From positions 558,001 to 622,000 of the forward strand of contig NZ_JAAOTJ010000001.1 in the NCBI RefSeq assembly GCF_011297335.1: a DNA stretch of 64,000 bases, given 5' to 3'. Positions 19,108-27,028 of the stretch are shown here, one piece after another (the first letter of the stretch is position 1; each line of letters starts with the position of its first letter). Origin of the DNA: Catellatospora methionotrophica. GTDB taxonomy: Bacteria > Actinomycetota > Actinomycetes > Mycobacteriales > Micromonosporaceae. The notes below the pieces were generated by a model. That model had not been told where the DNA came from and ran no database searches. It saw only the letters and a list, made by a program, of their open reading frames with translations. The position numbers were made by a program, and so were the translations under genes.

Positions 19108-20196
19108 TTGCGTACCGAAGAACAGGCAGCCCCGCACCGTGGCTGGACGGCCCGGCTGGGCCGTCTCGGCCCGGTCCTGATCGCGGTGCCGGTCGTGCTG
19201 GCGATCGCGGTGGTCTCGTTCATCGTCACCGACGCCGGTGAGGCCTCCGCGCCGCAGAGCGCGCCGACGCGAACGGTCGCGACCGCCAGCCCGTCGGCCG
19301 TGTCGCCGGTGGCCCCGGCCTCGGCGAAGCCGTCGCCGAAACCGGCCAAGCCGGGCTGGATCGCGGTCGACCCGGACGAGCAGAAGGCCCGGACGGCGGC
19401 GTTCTTCGCCCGGAGACCGGCGACGGTGACCGGCAGGCCGGTGAAGGTCCCCGAGTTCCACGCCACCTGCACGGTCAGCCACCACGCCGACGACGACCCG
19501 ATCGTCTTCCCGGGCCTGCCCGGCGCGTCGCACAACCACACCTTCTGGGGCAACAAGACCGTCGACAGCCGGACCACGGCCGCGTCGCTGCGTTCCGGTG
19601 CGACGACCTGCAATCCCAAGCAGGACCGTTCCGGGTACTGGATTCCGACGCTGTACCGCGACGGCAAGGTCGTCGACCCGGACGAGATCACCGTCTACTA
19701 CGGCTCGCGGCTCAAGGACCCGAGCCGGACCCAGCCGTTCCCGTATGGGCTGCGCATGGTCGAGGGCGACGCGAAGAAGAAGTCCGACCCGAACGGCAAC
19801 CGGTTCTGGTGCGCGGGCATCGGCGGCGAGACCGGCCGCTCGAAGGACGGCGTGTTCCCGGTCTGCGCGCCCACCGCGCACATCGTCCGCCAGATCACGT
19901 TCCCGGACTGCTGGGACGGCAGGCACCTGGACAGCCCCGACCACCAGGCGCACATGTCCGGGGCGCTGCACACCGGGGTCTGCCCGCGCAGCCATCCGGT
20001 GCCGATCCCGTCGGTGTCGTTCGTCATCTCGTACAAGGCCCTCAGCGCCGACACCGACGGCATCACCCTGTCCTCGGGCAACTCCTTCTCCATGCACGCC
20101 GACTTCTTCAACGGCTGGGACGACGACGCGCTCGCCGCCCGCGTCCGCAACTGCCTGGACCAGGGCGTCAAGTGCAACGCGGCGGGCGGGTTCTGA
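19108..20196 (+). CDS. DUF1996 protein, membrane-anchored/exported (second copy)
   Basis: A 362-residue paralogue of the DUF1996 protein at 17182. It has a signal anchor (GPVLIAVPVVLAIAVVSFIV), a Ser/Pro/Lys linker (KPSPKPAKPGW is shared with the paralogue) and the DUF1996 domain with CTVSHHADDDPIVFPGLPGA, YGLRMVEGDAKKK and FPDCWDGRHLDSPDHQAH. I chose the TTG at 19108 because GGGAGA precedes it by five bases and no ATG or GTG fits. A TTG start lowers translation. It probably shares a transcript with the membrane protein before it. The two DUF1996 genes likely arose by duplication with inversion. Confidence 0.85.
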   Translation: MRTEEQAAPHRGWTARLGRLGPVLIAVPVVLAIAVVSFIVTDAGEASAPQSAPTRTVATASPSAVSPVAPASAKPSPKPAKPGWIAVDPDEQKARTAAFFARRPATVTGRPVKVPEFHATCTVSHHADDDPIVFPGLPGASHNHTFWGNKTVDSRTTAASLRSGATTCNPKQDRSGYWIPTLYRDGKVVDPDEITVYYGSRLKDPSRTQPFPYGLRMVEGDAKKKSDPNGNRFWCAGIGGETGRSKDGVFPVCAPTAHIVRQITFPDCWDGRHLDSPDHQAHMSGALHTGVCPRSHPVPIPSVSFVISYKALSADTDGITLSSGNSFSMHADFFNGWDDDALAARVRNCLDQGVKCNAAGGF

Positions 20197-20335
20197 TCGC
20201 CGGGGCCCGGTGCGCGTTCGCGGGAACGCCCACCGGGCACGCACAGACGGCTACGCGGGCCGAACTTCCGGCCGCGCCGACGGCGGGGGCGTGAACGACA
20301 CGTCGTCACCCGGCCACCGAACTATGCTCGCGATC

Positions 20336-21193
20336 ATGGCTAACACGAGCTGGAAACTGGGTGGGGACCTCGACGTCGGCCGGGTCGGTTACGGGGCGAT
20401 GAAACTGACCGGCTGGCCGCAGGGCGGGCGGCCGGACCGTGACACGGCGCTGGCGATCCTGCGGCAGGCGGTCGAGCGGGGCGTGAACCACATCGACACG
20501 TCGCACTACTACGACCGCGACGGGGTCGCCGCCAACGAGCTGATCAGGACGGCGCTGCACCCGTACCCGGCGGATCTGGTCCTGGTGACCAAGGTGGGCG
20601 CGCTCGTCGAAGGCTCGGACATCGCCCTGCCGTCGGCCGAGCAGCAGGGGCTGAGCGCGGACGGGCTGCGCCGGGGCGTGGAGGCGAACCTGCGCTCGCT
20701 GGGTGTGGACCGGCTGGACGTGGTGAACCTGCGCATGGGCGACCGGGGCCACGACCGCTCCGCGATCGCCGCGCCGCTGGAGACGCTGATGGCGCTGCGT
20801 GAGGAGGGGCTGATCCGGCACCTCGGCATCTCCAACATCGGCACCGCCGAGTTCGAGACGGCGCGCACCATCGCGCCGATCGTCTGCGTGCAGAACCGGT
20901 ACAACATCGCCTACCGCGACGACGACGCGCTGGTCGACGCGTGTGCGGCGGCGGGCGTGGCCTACGTGCCGTTCTTCCCCGTCGGGGGCTTCCAGCCGCT
21001 GACGGCCGAGCACCTGAACACCGTCGCCGAGCGGCACGGCGCGACCGTCGCGCAGGTCGCGCTGGCCTGGCTGCTGGCCCGCTCGCCGAACATCCTGCTC
21101 ATCCCCGGCACCGGATCACCGGCGCACCTGGCGGAGAACATCGCCGCGGGCGAGCTCGCCCTCACCGGCGAGGACCTGGCGCTGCTCGGCTGA
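20336..21193 (+). CDS. Aldo/keto reductase
   Basis: A 285-residue NADPH-dependent oxidoreductase of the AKR superfamily. The barrel motifs are LDVGRVGYGAMKLTG, GVNHIDTSHYYD (catalytic Asp and Tyr) and LVLVTKVGA (catalytic Lys). The position usually occupied by the active-site His reads LRMGD, a noticeable change. IRHLGISNIG and LLIPGTGSPAHLAENIAA are cofactor-binding elements. The start may instead be the ATG at 20324. It converges on the membrane protein at 21209 with only 15 bp between them. Substrate unknown. Confidence 0.87.
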   Translation: MANTSWKLGGDLDVGRVGYGAMKLTGWPQGGRPDRDTALAILRQAVERGVNHIDTSHYYDRDGVAANELIRTALHPYPADLVLVTKVGALVEGSDIALPSAEQQGLSADGLRRGVEANLRSLGVDRLDVVNLRMGDRGHDRSAIAAPLETLMALREEGLIRHLGISNIGTAEFETARTIAPIVCVQNRYNIAYRDDDALVDACAAAGVAYVPFFPVGGFQPLTAEHLNTVAERHGATVAQVALAWLLARSPNILLIPGTGSPAHLAENIAAGELALTGEDLALLG

Positions 21194-21208
21194 CGAGCGG
21201 GCGTCAGC

Positions 21209-22087
21209 TCACGACGCGGAACCGGTGGTGGACACGGGAACGTCCGCCGTCCGGCTCCGCCGGTGCCGGGCCACGACCGTGAGCAGCCCGTACGCGGCAG
21301 CCCCGCCGACCAGCAGCGGACCCAGCACGACGAGTCCCAGGTCGCTGTGGTCCCCGGACGGGCCCGGGCCGGTGAACAGCGTCGCCACGATCACCGCCGT
21401 GACGCCGCCGACCCCGGCGAGGCCCGCCACGAGCAGTGCCCGAACCGACTCCCACCGGCCGAACAGGCAGGCCAGCGCGGCCGTCACCGGGCCGAGCAGC
21501 AGCGCCGAGACCAGCGACAGGTCGTTGCGCGCACCGTAGTCCAGTGGGAGGTCCAGCGCGCCGAGCACCGGCGGGTCGATCGCCGACGCGCTCGCACCGA
21601 CCACCAGCAGGGTCCCGACCACGGCCGTGCCGACGGCGACACCCGGTGTCGACGCGCGGCCCGACGCGAGACGGGCGGCCAGCACGCTGAGGGCCGCGCC
21701 GAGCACGACGCCCGTGATCACCGCCTGCGCGGCGGACCCCGAGGCGTCACCGACCAGGTTCAGGTGCTGCGCCCGCGCCGCCTGCGCCATCGCCAGCGGC
21801 AGGACGGTGGCGGCGCCGAGCGCCGCAGCGACGACCGGACGCCAGGTGCGCTCGTCGTTGATCAGCCGGGCCGCCAGCGCCGCGAGGACGACGGCCGTCA
21901 TGCACAGCCACAGCAGGTTGCGGAAGTTCAGCAGCCAGTCGTTGTCGCTGCCCGCGTCGAACCGGCGGGTGAAGTCCAGCACGCCGACGCCGAGCGCCGC
22001 CGCCACCTGGGCCCAGGCCAGCGCCGCGCCCAGCGCCGCGGCTACGAGCGGTGCGAACCAGCGCGGGCGGGCACGGTGAACCGACAT
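21209..22087 (-). CDS. Polytopic membrane protein, unknown
   Basis: A 292-residue protein with about eight predicted membrane helices, starting WFAPLVAAALGAALAWAQVAAALG. A conserved-looking loop, FDAGSDNDWLLNFRNLLWL, follows the first helix. No known family motif is visible. The protein ends in a basic tail (VVARHRRSRTADVP). It stands as a single gene between the aldo/keto reductase and the TetR regulator. No function is proposed. Confidence 0.75.
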   Translation of the reverse strand: MSVHRARPRWFAPLVAAALGAALAWAQVAAALGVGVLDFTRRFDAGSDNDWLLNFRNLLWLCMTAVVLAALAARLINDERTWRPVVAAALGAATVLPLAMAQAARAQHLNLVGDASGSAAQAVITGVVLGAALSVLAARLASGRASTPGVAVGTAVVGTLLVVGASASAIDPPVLGALDLPLDYGARNDLSLVSALLLGPVTAALACLFGRWESVRALLVAGLAGVGGVTAVIVATLFTGPGPSGDHSDLGLVVLGPLLVGGAAAYGLLTVVARHRRSRTADVPVSTTGSAS

Positions 22088-22171
22088 GGCCCGAAGTTAG
22101 CCAGCGGCACGAGCGGCGTCAACATGGCTCGATATGACACGCCGCGGACGCGTCGGCCGCCAACCGGGTGA

Positions 22172-22852
22172 TCATCCCTGACCGCGACCGGCGGGCGGTG
22201 CCAGCAGATGGTGCAGCCCCAGGTCCGGGGGCGGGGGCAGCGGAGCGGCGGGCTCGGCCCGGAACGACTGCAGCAGGTACGCGGTCAGCCGCCGGGACGC
22301 GGCCGCCGCGTGGGCCGGGGACAGCGCGGCGACGGCGTTGTTGGCGACCAGCAGCAGGACCAGGTCGGCCTGGGCGAAGTCGGCGCGCAGCCGCCCGGCC
22401 GCCTTGGCGCGCCGGGTGAGTGCGGCGAAGCCGTGCTCGGCCAGGTCACGGCGCCGGTCGTGGTCGACGGCGTCGGGGAACATGGCCAGGAACGCGGCGG
22501 TGAACCCCCGGTCCGCGGCCTGCATGGCGCACAGCTTCTCGACCAGCAGCACGAAACCGCGCCAGGGGTCCGGGTCGGCCAGCGCCTCGTCGAGCGCGCC
22601 GACACAGGTCGTGAACTGTTCGGCGAAGACCTCCCTGATCAGCGCCTCCCGGGTCGGGAAGTGCCGGTACAGGGTGGCCACGCCGACGCCGGCGCGGCGG
22701 GCGACGGCGGCCATCGGCACGTCGACACCCTGGCGGGAGTAAGCGTCGCGGGCGACGTCGAGGATCTGGGCCCGGTTGCGCACCGCGTCGGCCCGCTGCC
22801 CGCCAGGCTGCCCGTCGGCGGGGAGCGGTATCCGAGACGAACCGGCACTCAT
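22172..22852 (-). CDS. TetR-family repressor
   Basis: A 226-residue repressor. The N-terminal helix-turn-helix is typical (RAQILDVARDAYSRQGVDV; VARRAGVGVATLYRHFPTREAL) and the ligand domain is all-helical. It is divergent from a zinc-independent alcohol dehydrogenase/quinone oxidoreductase gene. The palindrome AAACGGA-N8-TCCGTTT lies 18 bp above its start, in the shared promoter, so it very likely represses both itself and the oxidoreductase. The inducer is unknown, probably a small hydrophobic molecule. Confidence 0.92.
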   Translation of the reverse strand: MSAGSSRIPLPADGQPGGQRADAVRNRAQILDVARDAYSRQGVDVPMAAVARRAGVGVATLYRHFPTREALIREVFAEQFTTCVGALDEALADPDPWRGFVLLVEKLCAMQAADRGFTAAFLAMFPDAVDHDRRRDLAEHGFAALTRRAKAAGRLRADFAQADLVLLLVANNAVAALSPAHAAAASRRLTAYLLQSFRAEPAAPLPPPPDLGLHHLLAPPAGRGQG

Positions 22853-22869
22853 GCTTCTCACCTTAGCGC

Positions 22870-22891
22870 AAACGGATACCCCCGTCCGTTT
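22870..22891. promoter_or_regulatory. TetR operator in the divergent promoter
   Basis: AAACGGA (22870-22876), eight bases, TCCGTTT (22885-22891): a perfect 7-bp dyad between the TetR gene and the divergent oxidoreductase gene, positioned to repress both. Confidence 0.75.
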
Positions 22892-22950
22892 ACCAGGTTA
22901 CGCTCGCCGCTCGAAGCCCCGCGCCACTGCGGGCGGAACGGATACGAGTG

Positions 22951-23916
22951 ATGGACCAGATGCGTGCGGCCATGTACGACAGCTACGGCCCGCCGGAGGT
23001 GCTCTACGAGGGCAGGGTGCCCACCCCGGTCGCGGGGCCGGGTGAGGTGCTGGTGCGGGTGCACGCGGCCAGCGTCAACGGCGGCGAACTGGCAGGGCGG
23101 GCAGGCCGGCTGCGGCTGGCGACCGGGCTGATCAGCCGGGGCTTTCCGAAGCGCACCGGGATGGACTTCGCGGGCGAGGTCGCCGCGGTCGGCGCGGGGG
23201 TGTCCGGCCACCGCGTCGGCGACCGGGTGTGGGGCGGGCTCGGCCGCAGGTTCGGCAGCGCCGCCGAGTTCGTGGCCGTACGCCCGGAGCTGATCGCACC
23301 GGCCCCGGCCGGGATGGACCTGGTCGCGGCGGCGGCGCTGCCCGGCGTCGGCACGACGGCGATCACGGCGCTGCGGGACAAGGCCCGGCTGCGGGCGGGC
23401 GAGCGCCTGCTGGTGCGCGGCGCGAGCGGCGGCGTCGGCAGTGTGGCGGTGCAGCTGGGGCGGGCGTACGGGGCACACGTCACCGGCCTGGCCGGTGCCC
23501 GCAACCTCGACCTGGTCCGCGAGCTCGGGGCCGACGAGGTGCGCGACTACGCCACCACCGAGCTGTCCGAACTCGGCCGGTTCGACGTGGTCCTGGACAC
23601 CGTCGGCACCGCGCTGCCCACCCTGCGGCGGCTGCTGGCCCCGGGCGGGCGCATGGTCGCGATCAGCTTCGACATCGACCGGCTGCTGCCGTCGCTGGGC
23701 TACCTGTTCGCGTCGAGTGTCTTCGGATCGCGGCGGGTGCGCTTCTTCAGCGGCAACCCGACCAGCGGCCTGTTCGCCGACCTGACCGCGTACGTGGACG
23801 GCGGTGCGGTGCGGCCGGTGGTGGGCGGCGTCTACCCGCTGGCCGACGTCGCGGGGGCGCACCGCGCGCTGGAGGCGGGCGGCGTCGGCGGCAAGATCGT
23901 CGTCCAGGTCGGGTGA
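22951..23916 (+). CDS. Zinc-independent MDR quinone/alcohol oxidoreductase
   Basis: A 321-residue NADPH-dependent medium-chain reductase. The N-terminal GroES-like part starts RAAMYDSYGPPEVL, and the Rossmann motif is GASGGVGSVAVQLGRAYGA. It lacks the Cys/His zinc ligands of classical alcohol dehydrogenases, which places it with quinone oxidoreductases. The ATG at 22951 or 22960 is likely the start. It is divergent from and probably repressed by the TetR protein through the 22870-22891 dyad, so it likely detoxifies or transforms that regulator's ligand. Confidence 0.9.
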   Translation: MDQMRAAMYDSYGPPEVLYEGRVPTPVAGPGEVLVRVHAASVNGGELAGRAGRLRLATGLISRGFPKRTGMDFAGEVAAVGAGVSGHRVGDRVWGGLGRRFGSAAEFVAVRPELIAPAPAGMDLVAAAALPGVGTTAITALRDKARLRAGERLLVRGASGGVGSVAVQLGRAYGAHVTGLAGARNLDLVRELGADEVRDYATTELSELGRFDVVLDTVGTALPTLRRLLAPGGRMVAISFDIDRLLPSLGYLFASSVFGSRRVRFFSGNPTSGLFADLTAYVDGGAVRPVVGGVYPLADVAGAHRALEAGGVGGKIVVQVG

Positions 23917-23985
23917 CGCAGGTTCGGGCTACCATCCGCCCCGGCGGCCCGTGCCGGGACGCCGACCGGGATCGGAGGCGCGGCA

Positions 23986-24705
23986 ATGTCGATGCACTAC
24001 GTCGAGGATCTGGTGTCCGCATCGGTCGAACTGCTCGACGCCCGTCACCCGCCCGACGACGACCGGCTACGCGGCTGGTTCACGGCCCTGTACGCGTTCC
24101 AGTCCGGATACGACTGCTCGTTCACCCAGGGCCGGGTGCTGGACATCCTGCTGCGGCGGCGGCACACCTACCGGTTCGCGCTCGCGGAGCACCCGGACTA
24201 CGCGGCGCGGCGTGCGTTCTTCGACGGGCTGACCGCGTTCCAGGGGCTGCGCGAGTTCGACGAGGACGACGACGACTTCGACGGCTACGACAGCTGGCTG
24301 GAGGACGGCTACGTCGACCCGCCGTGGCTGTACTGCGAGGCGGGTTCGGCGCTGTGGCGGCGGCTGGTGGAGGCCGGGCGGCTGGCGGGCCGCGACGCGG
24401 TCGCACCGCAGCGGGTAGCGCTGATCGACGTGGTGGCGGAGGTGGCCGCCGCGGCCGAGCAGACCGGCGACCTGCGGCTCATCGCCGAGTGGTACGGCCT
24501 GGGCCATGCCGCGCTCGTCGACGGCACCCCGCTGACGGCCGACGACCTGAGCGAGATCACGGGCGTCACGCGGCTGCGCGAGATCGTACGGCGGTCCGGC
24601 GCGGGGGCGGTGTCGCTACCGGACGGCTACCGCCCCACCGAGGACCAGCTCGAGATGCTGGACGACGAGCGCGAGACCTGGTGGTACGAGGTCATGCCGG
24701 CCTGA
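23986..24705 (+). CDS. Hypothetical acidic protein
   Basis: A 239-residue, strongly acidic cytoplasmic protein with a clear ribosome binding site (GGAGGCGCGGC before ATG). A notable run of Asp and Glu (EFDEDDDDFDGYDSW) occupies about residues 92-106, and the C-terminus is also acidic (LEMLDDERETWWYEVMPA). No signal peptide, membrane segment or known domain is visible. It converges with the M15 peptidase gene with 8 bp between. Function unknown. Confidence 0.7.
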   Translation: MSMHYVEDLVSASVELLDARHPPDDDRLRGWFTALYAFQSGYDCSFTQGRVLDILLRRRHTYRFALAEHPDYAARRAFFDGLTAFQGLREFDEDDDDFDGYDSWLEDGYVDPPWLYCEAGSALWRRLVEAGRLAGRDAVAPQRVALIDVVAEVAAAAEQTGDLRLIAEWYGLGHAALVDGTPLTADDLSEITGVTRLREIVRRSGAGAVSLPDGYRPTEDQLEMLDDERETWWYEVMPA

Positions 24706-24713
24706 TCGGGCGC

Positions 24714-25265
24714 TCAACCCGCGGACGCGTCCGGCAGTCGCGGCGGGCAGCTCCCGCCGGGCGCGGTCCGCAGTTCGAAGTGCCAGATCTCGTTGGCGTA
24801 CACCTGGCAGAGCCCGTAGGCCGGGCCGTGCCGCTGCAGCCACCGGTCCGCCTCGACCGGCCCGATGTCGACGGCCCTGCCGGTGACATGGCTGGACCGG
24901 TCGGGGGGCAGCACCTGCCTGCGCGCCTCGTCCGAGCCGTGCTCGGCCACGGCTTCGTCGAGCAGGTGCTGCTGGTGGCGGGGGCTGCGCCAGCCGGAGT
25001 TGACCTGCAGTTCGACCCCGTCGCGGCGGGCGTCCCGGGCCGCCTGCCGGACGGCGGCCAGCAGTGCGGGGTCGAGCCGGTCGAGCGCAGGACGGCCGTC
25101 GTCGAACGGGGACACCGGCCGGTCCAGCGCGCCGTCGCTCGCGGTGGTGCCGTCAGCGGCCGAGGCGACGGCCCGGTAGGCGGGAACGGCCGTCAGCACG
25201 GCGGCGGCGGCGATGCCGACACCGAACCGCAGGGTCTTCGAGGGGCGCGGGGATGGGCAGGACAT
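24714..25265 (-). CDS. Secreted M15 D-Ala-D-Ala carboxypeptidase (VanY-like)
   Basis: A 183-residue exported peptidase that should trim peptidoglycan stem peptides. A signal peptide (LRFGVGIAAAAVLTAVPAY) is followed by an M15 domain with SHVTGRAVD giving zinc ligands H126 and D133, NSGWRSPRHQQHL upstream, and WHFE giving the third ligand H162. This is the full VanY/VanX metal set. The gene has a leader that folds its Shine-Dalgarno into a hairpin (25266-25317), suggesting translational control. It stands alone. Confidence 0.88.
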   Translation of the reverse strand: MSCPSPRPSKTLRFGVGIAAAAVLTAVPAYRAVASAADGTTASDGALDRPVSPFDDGRPALDRLDPALLAAVRQAARDARRDGVELQVNSGWRSPRHQQHLLDEAVAEHGSDEARRQVLPPDRSSHVTGRAVDIGPVEADRWLQRHGPAYGLCQVYANEIWHFELRTAPGGSCPPRLPDASAG

Positions 25266-25317
25266 GTGAACTCCTTACGGTCACCGGCGTTCCGCTCGGT
25301 GACATTGGGGAGTTCAC
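25266..25317 (-). promoter_or_regulatory. Leader hairpin sequestering the M15 ribosome binding site
   Basis: In the minus-strand transcript a 5' arm GUGAACUCC (25317-25309) pairs with GGAGUUCAC (25274-25266), which contains the Shine-Dalgarno GGAG and ends at the ATG. A nested 7-bp stem (25303-25297 with 25286-25280, GUCACCG/CGGUGAC) closes inside it. Both stems are perfect. It could also be read as a dyad operator, but the exact fit to the ribosome binding site favours RNA control. Confidence 0.65.
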
Positions 25318-25412
25318 TTGACCACGCAGCGTGTTATCGGGACGTGACCCGATCACCACACATGCCCTTAACATCGGCGATAAGCAGCCAGATGGGGTGC
25401 TACCGGTGGGGT

Positions 25413-26180
25413 TCAGCGGGTCGGGTCATGAACCTCGCCCCGGATGATGAACGTCAACGGGGTGCCCTGTCCGAGTGCGACCCCGGTCACGCCCGTGCCG
25501 GTCACCTTCAGCGCCTGGCCGCCGAGCACCACCTCGTACGGCGCGGCGGTTCCGCGCAGCACGACCCGCTGCTCCCGGCGGGAGCCGTCGCAGGCGGTGA
25601 CGGTGAACCGGTCCCCGTCGCGCACCGCGCAGCCGAGCTCGCCTGAAGTCCCGGGCTGGGCGGTCTTGAGGAAGTACTCCTCGCCCTCAGGGGTGAGCGG
25701 GATGAGCGCGAACTGCGCGTCGTCGGTGGCGGACTGCTCTCCCACCGCCGACAGCGAGCGGTCGGGCAGGACGGTGAGCAGCGGGTAGCCGCCGGTGGTG
25801 GTCGCCTGCAGCCATACCGCCTGATCCCGGTTCGGCACTCCGTCGCCCGGCACGGCCGACGGGTCGACCTTCGGGGTGACCACCGGCGAGGGCGACGCGG
25901 ACGGCGACGCGGAGGCCGACACGACCGGGCGGGGCCGTTCGGTCGCCGGGGTCAGTTCCGGCGAGCCCTGGCCGAACTGGGTGACGTACACCCCGGCGAA
26001 CACCGCGACCACGGCCAGGCCGCTGGCCGCCGCGGCCAGCCGTCCATTGCGCCGCCGTTGCGCGCCCCGGTGCCGGGCCTGCTCGGCGCCGCTCAGCCGC
26101 CCGATCCGGGCACCGTGGTCGGCGAGCGCGGCCAGATTACGGTCCAGGCCCCTTTCGTCCTCGCCGCGCTGCTCAGCCAT
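25413..26180 (-). CDS. Single-pass membrane protein, probable anti-sigma partner
   Basis: A 255-residue protein whose gene overlaps the end of the SigE-type sigma gene by 8 bp. The N-terminal 45 residues are basic and cytoplasmic (IGRLSGAEQARHRGAQRRRNGR), then one TM helix (LAAAASGLAVVAVFAGVYV), a Ser/Pro linker and an external domain of about 150 residues with two Cys (GELGCAVRDGDRFTVTACDG) likely disulfide-linked. No zinc HxxxCxxC motif is present, so the anti-sigma role rests on gene order, tight overlap and topology. Confidence 0.7.
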   Translation of the reverse strand: MAEQRGEDERGLDRNLAALADHGARIGRLSGAEQARHRGAQRRRNGRLAAAASGLAVVAVFAGVYVTQFGQGSPELTPATERPRPVVSASASPSASPSPVVTPKVDPSAVPGDGVPNRDQAVWLQATTTGGYPLLTVLPDRSLSAVGEQSATDDAQFALIPLTPEGEEYFLKTAQPGTSGELGCAVRDGDRFTVTACDGSRREQRVVLRGTAAPYEVVLGGQALKVTGTGVTGVALGQGTPLTFIIRGEVHDPTR

Positions 26181-26706
26181 GACTGCCGTCCTCTCCTGTG
26201 ATCGTCTGGTGCGGGATATGACCGGGTTCGGGATGGTCGCTGAGCCAGCCGGCCAGTGCCCGCCGCCCGCGCAGCAGCCTGGCCTTGATCGTGCCCTGGG
26301 GGGAGCCGACCTCGGCGGCGACCTCGGCCACGCTCAGGCCGACCAGGTGGTGCAGCACGATCGCGCGGCGCTGCTCGGCGGGGATCTGGCGCAGCGCGTG
26401 GACCAGCGCCACGTGGTCCGGGCCGAGGCCCGCGAGTTCCTGTTCGGGGGTGGCGCGGTGGTGGGCGCGCATCCGGTTGACCGCCTTGCGCCAGGTGCTG
26501 ATCGCGATCCGCGACGCGGTACGCCGCACCCAGGCCTCGGGGCTGTCACACTCGCGCACCTGCCTCCAGCGCTGCCAGGCCCGCGCGTACGCCTCGGCCA
26601 CCGCGTCCTCGGCCTCGGCCCGGCTGCCCGTCATGGTCCACAACTGGCCCAACACCCTCCAGGACGTATCGGCGTAGAAGGCGTCGAACTCCTCGATGTC
26701 GGACAT
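26173..26706 (-). CDS. SigE-family ECF sigma factor
   Basis: A 177-residue sigma factor: region 2 EFDAFYADTSWRVLGQLWT and EAEDAVAEAYARAW, region 4 LRQIPAEQRRAIVLHHLVGL followed by SVAEVAAEVGSPQGTIKARL. The ATG at 26706 has GGAGG upstream; the longer frame above it has no sigma homology. It is translationally coupled to the membrane protein gene that follows. A promoter-like pair GCAACC-N16-CGTC at 26857-26882 on the same strand suggests that it transcribes its own gene. Targets beyond that are unknown. Confidence 0.92.
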   Translation of the reverse strand: MSDIEEFDAFYADTSWRVLGQLWTMTGSRAEAEDAVAEAYARAWQRWRQVRECDSPEAWVRRTASRIAISTWRKAVNRMRAHHRATPEQELAGLGPDHVALVHALRQIPAEQRRAIVLHHLVGLSVAEVAAEVGSPQGTIKARLLRGRRALAGWLSDHPEPGHIPHQTITGEDGSHG

Positions 26707-27028
26707 CAGGCCTCCACGATCGCGGCCGCCACCGACCGGTCGTCCCGGCCCTCCCCCGCGTCGCCGCACTCCGTCAGCATCGTGCGACCCACCGCGCATC
26801 CGAGCCTTGCATCTGCGTCCCCTCCCACGATCGTGCTCCGGCCGGAGCGGTTCACTGACGCCCGGCCGTACCCCCCGGTTGCATGCGATCTTCGAAACGT
26901 GACCCGGAGCGCCCACGGGGTGGGACGGCGCGCCCCACATCGCCGGTCTGCCGTCCTCCGACCAGGCATTAAAAGGTCCACCCGGTGCCGCACCCACCGA
27001 ATCGCCGCGGACGACGTACCTTTGCCGC
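26707..27028. other. Divergent promoter region sigE-type/secA2
   Basis: A 322-bp gap without a gene. Apart from the candidate ECF promoter on the minus strand, I see only an AT-rich spot CATTAAAAGG near 26968 that could belong to the secA2 promoter. No clear -35/-10 pair for secA2. Confidence 0.5.
26857..26882 (-). promoter_or_regulatory. Candidate ECF promoter GCAACC-N16-CGTC
   Basis: On the minus strand GCAACC (26882-26877), a 16-bp spacer and CGTC (26860-26857), about 150 bp before the SigE-type sigma gene. AAC at -35 and CGTC at -10 are the usual ECF hallmarks. Confidence 0.5.

Noticed and set aside
25266-25317. c-di-AMP (ydaO) riboswitch upstream of the M15 or CHAP genes
   Set aside because: These leaders are 50-60 bp simple nested hairpins and lack the conserved junction sequences and length of that riboswitch.
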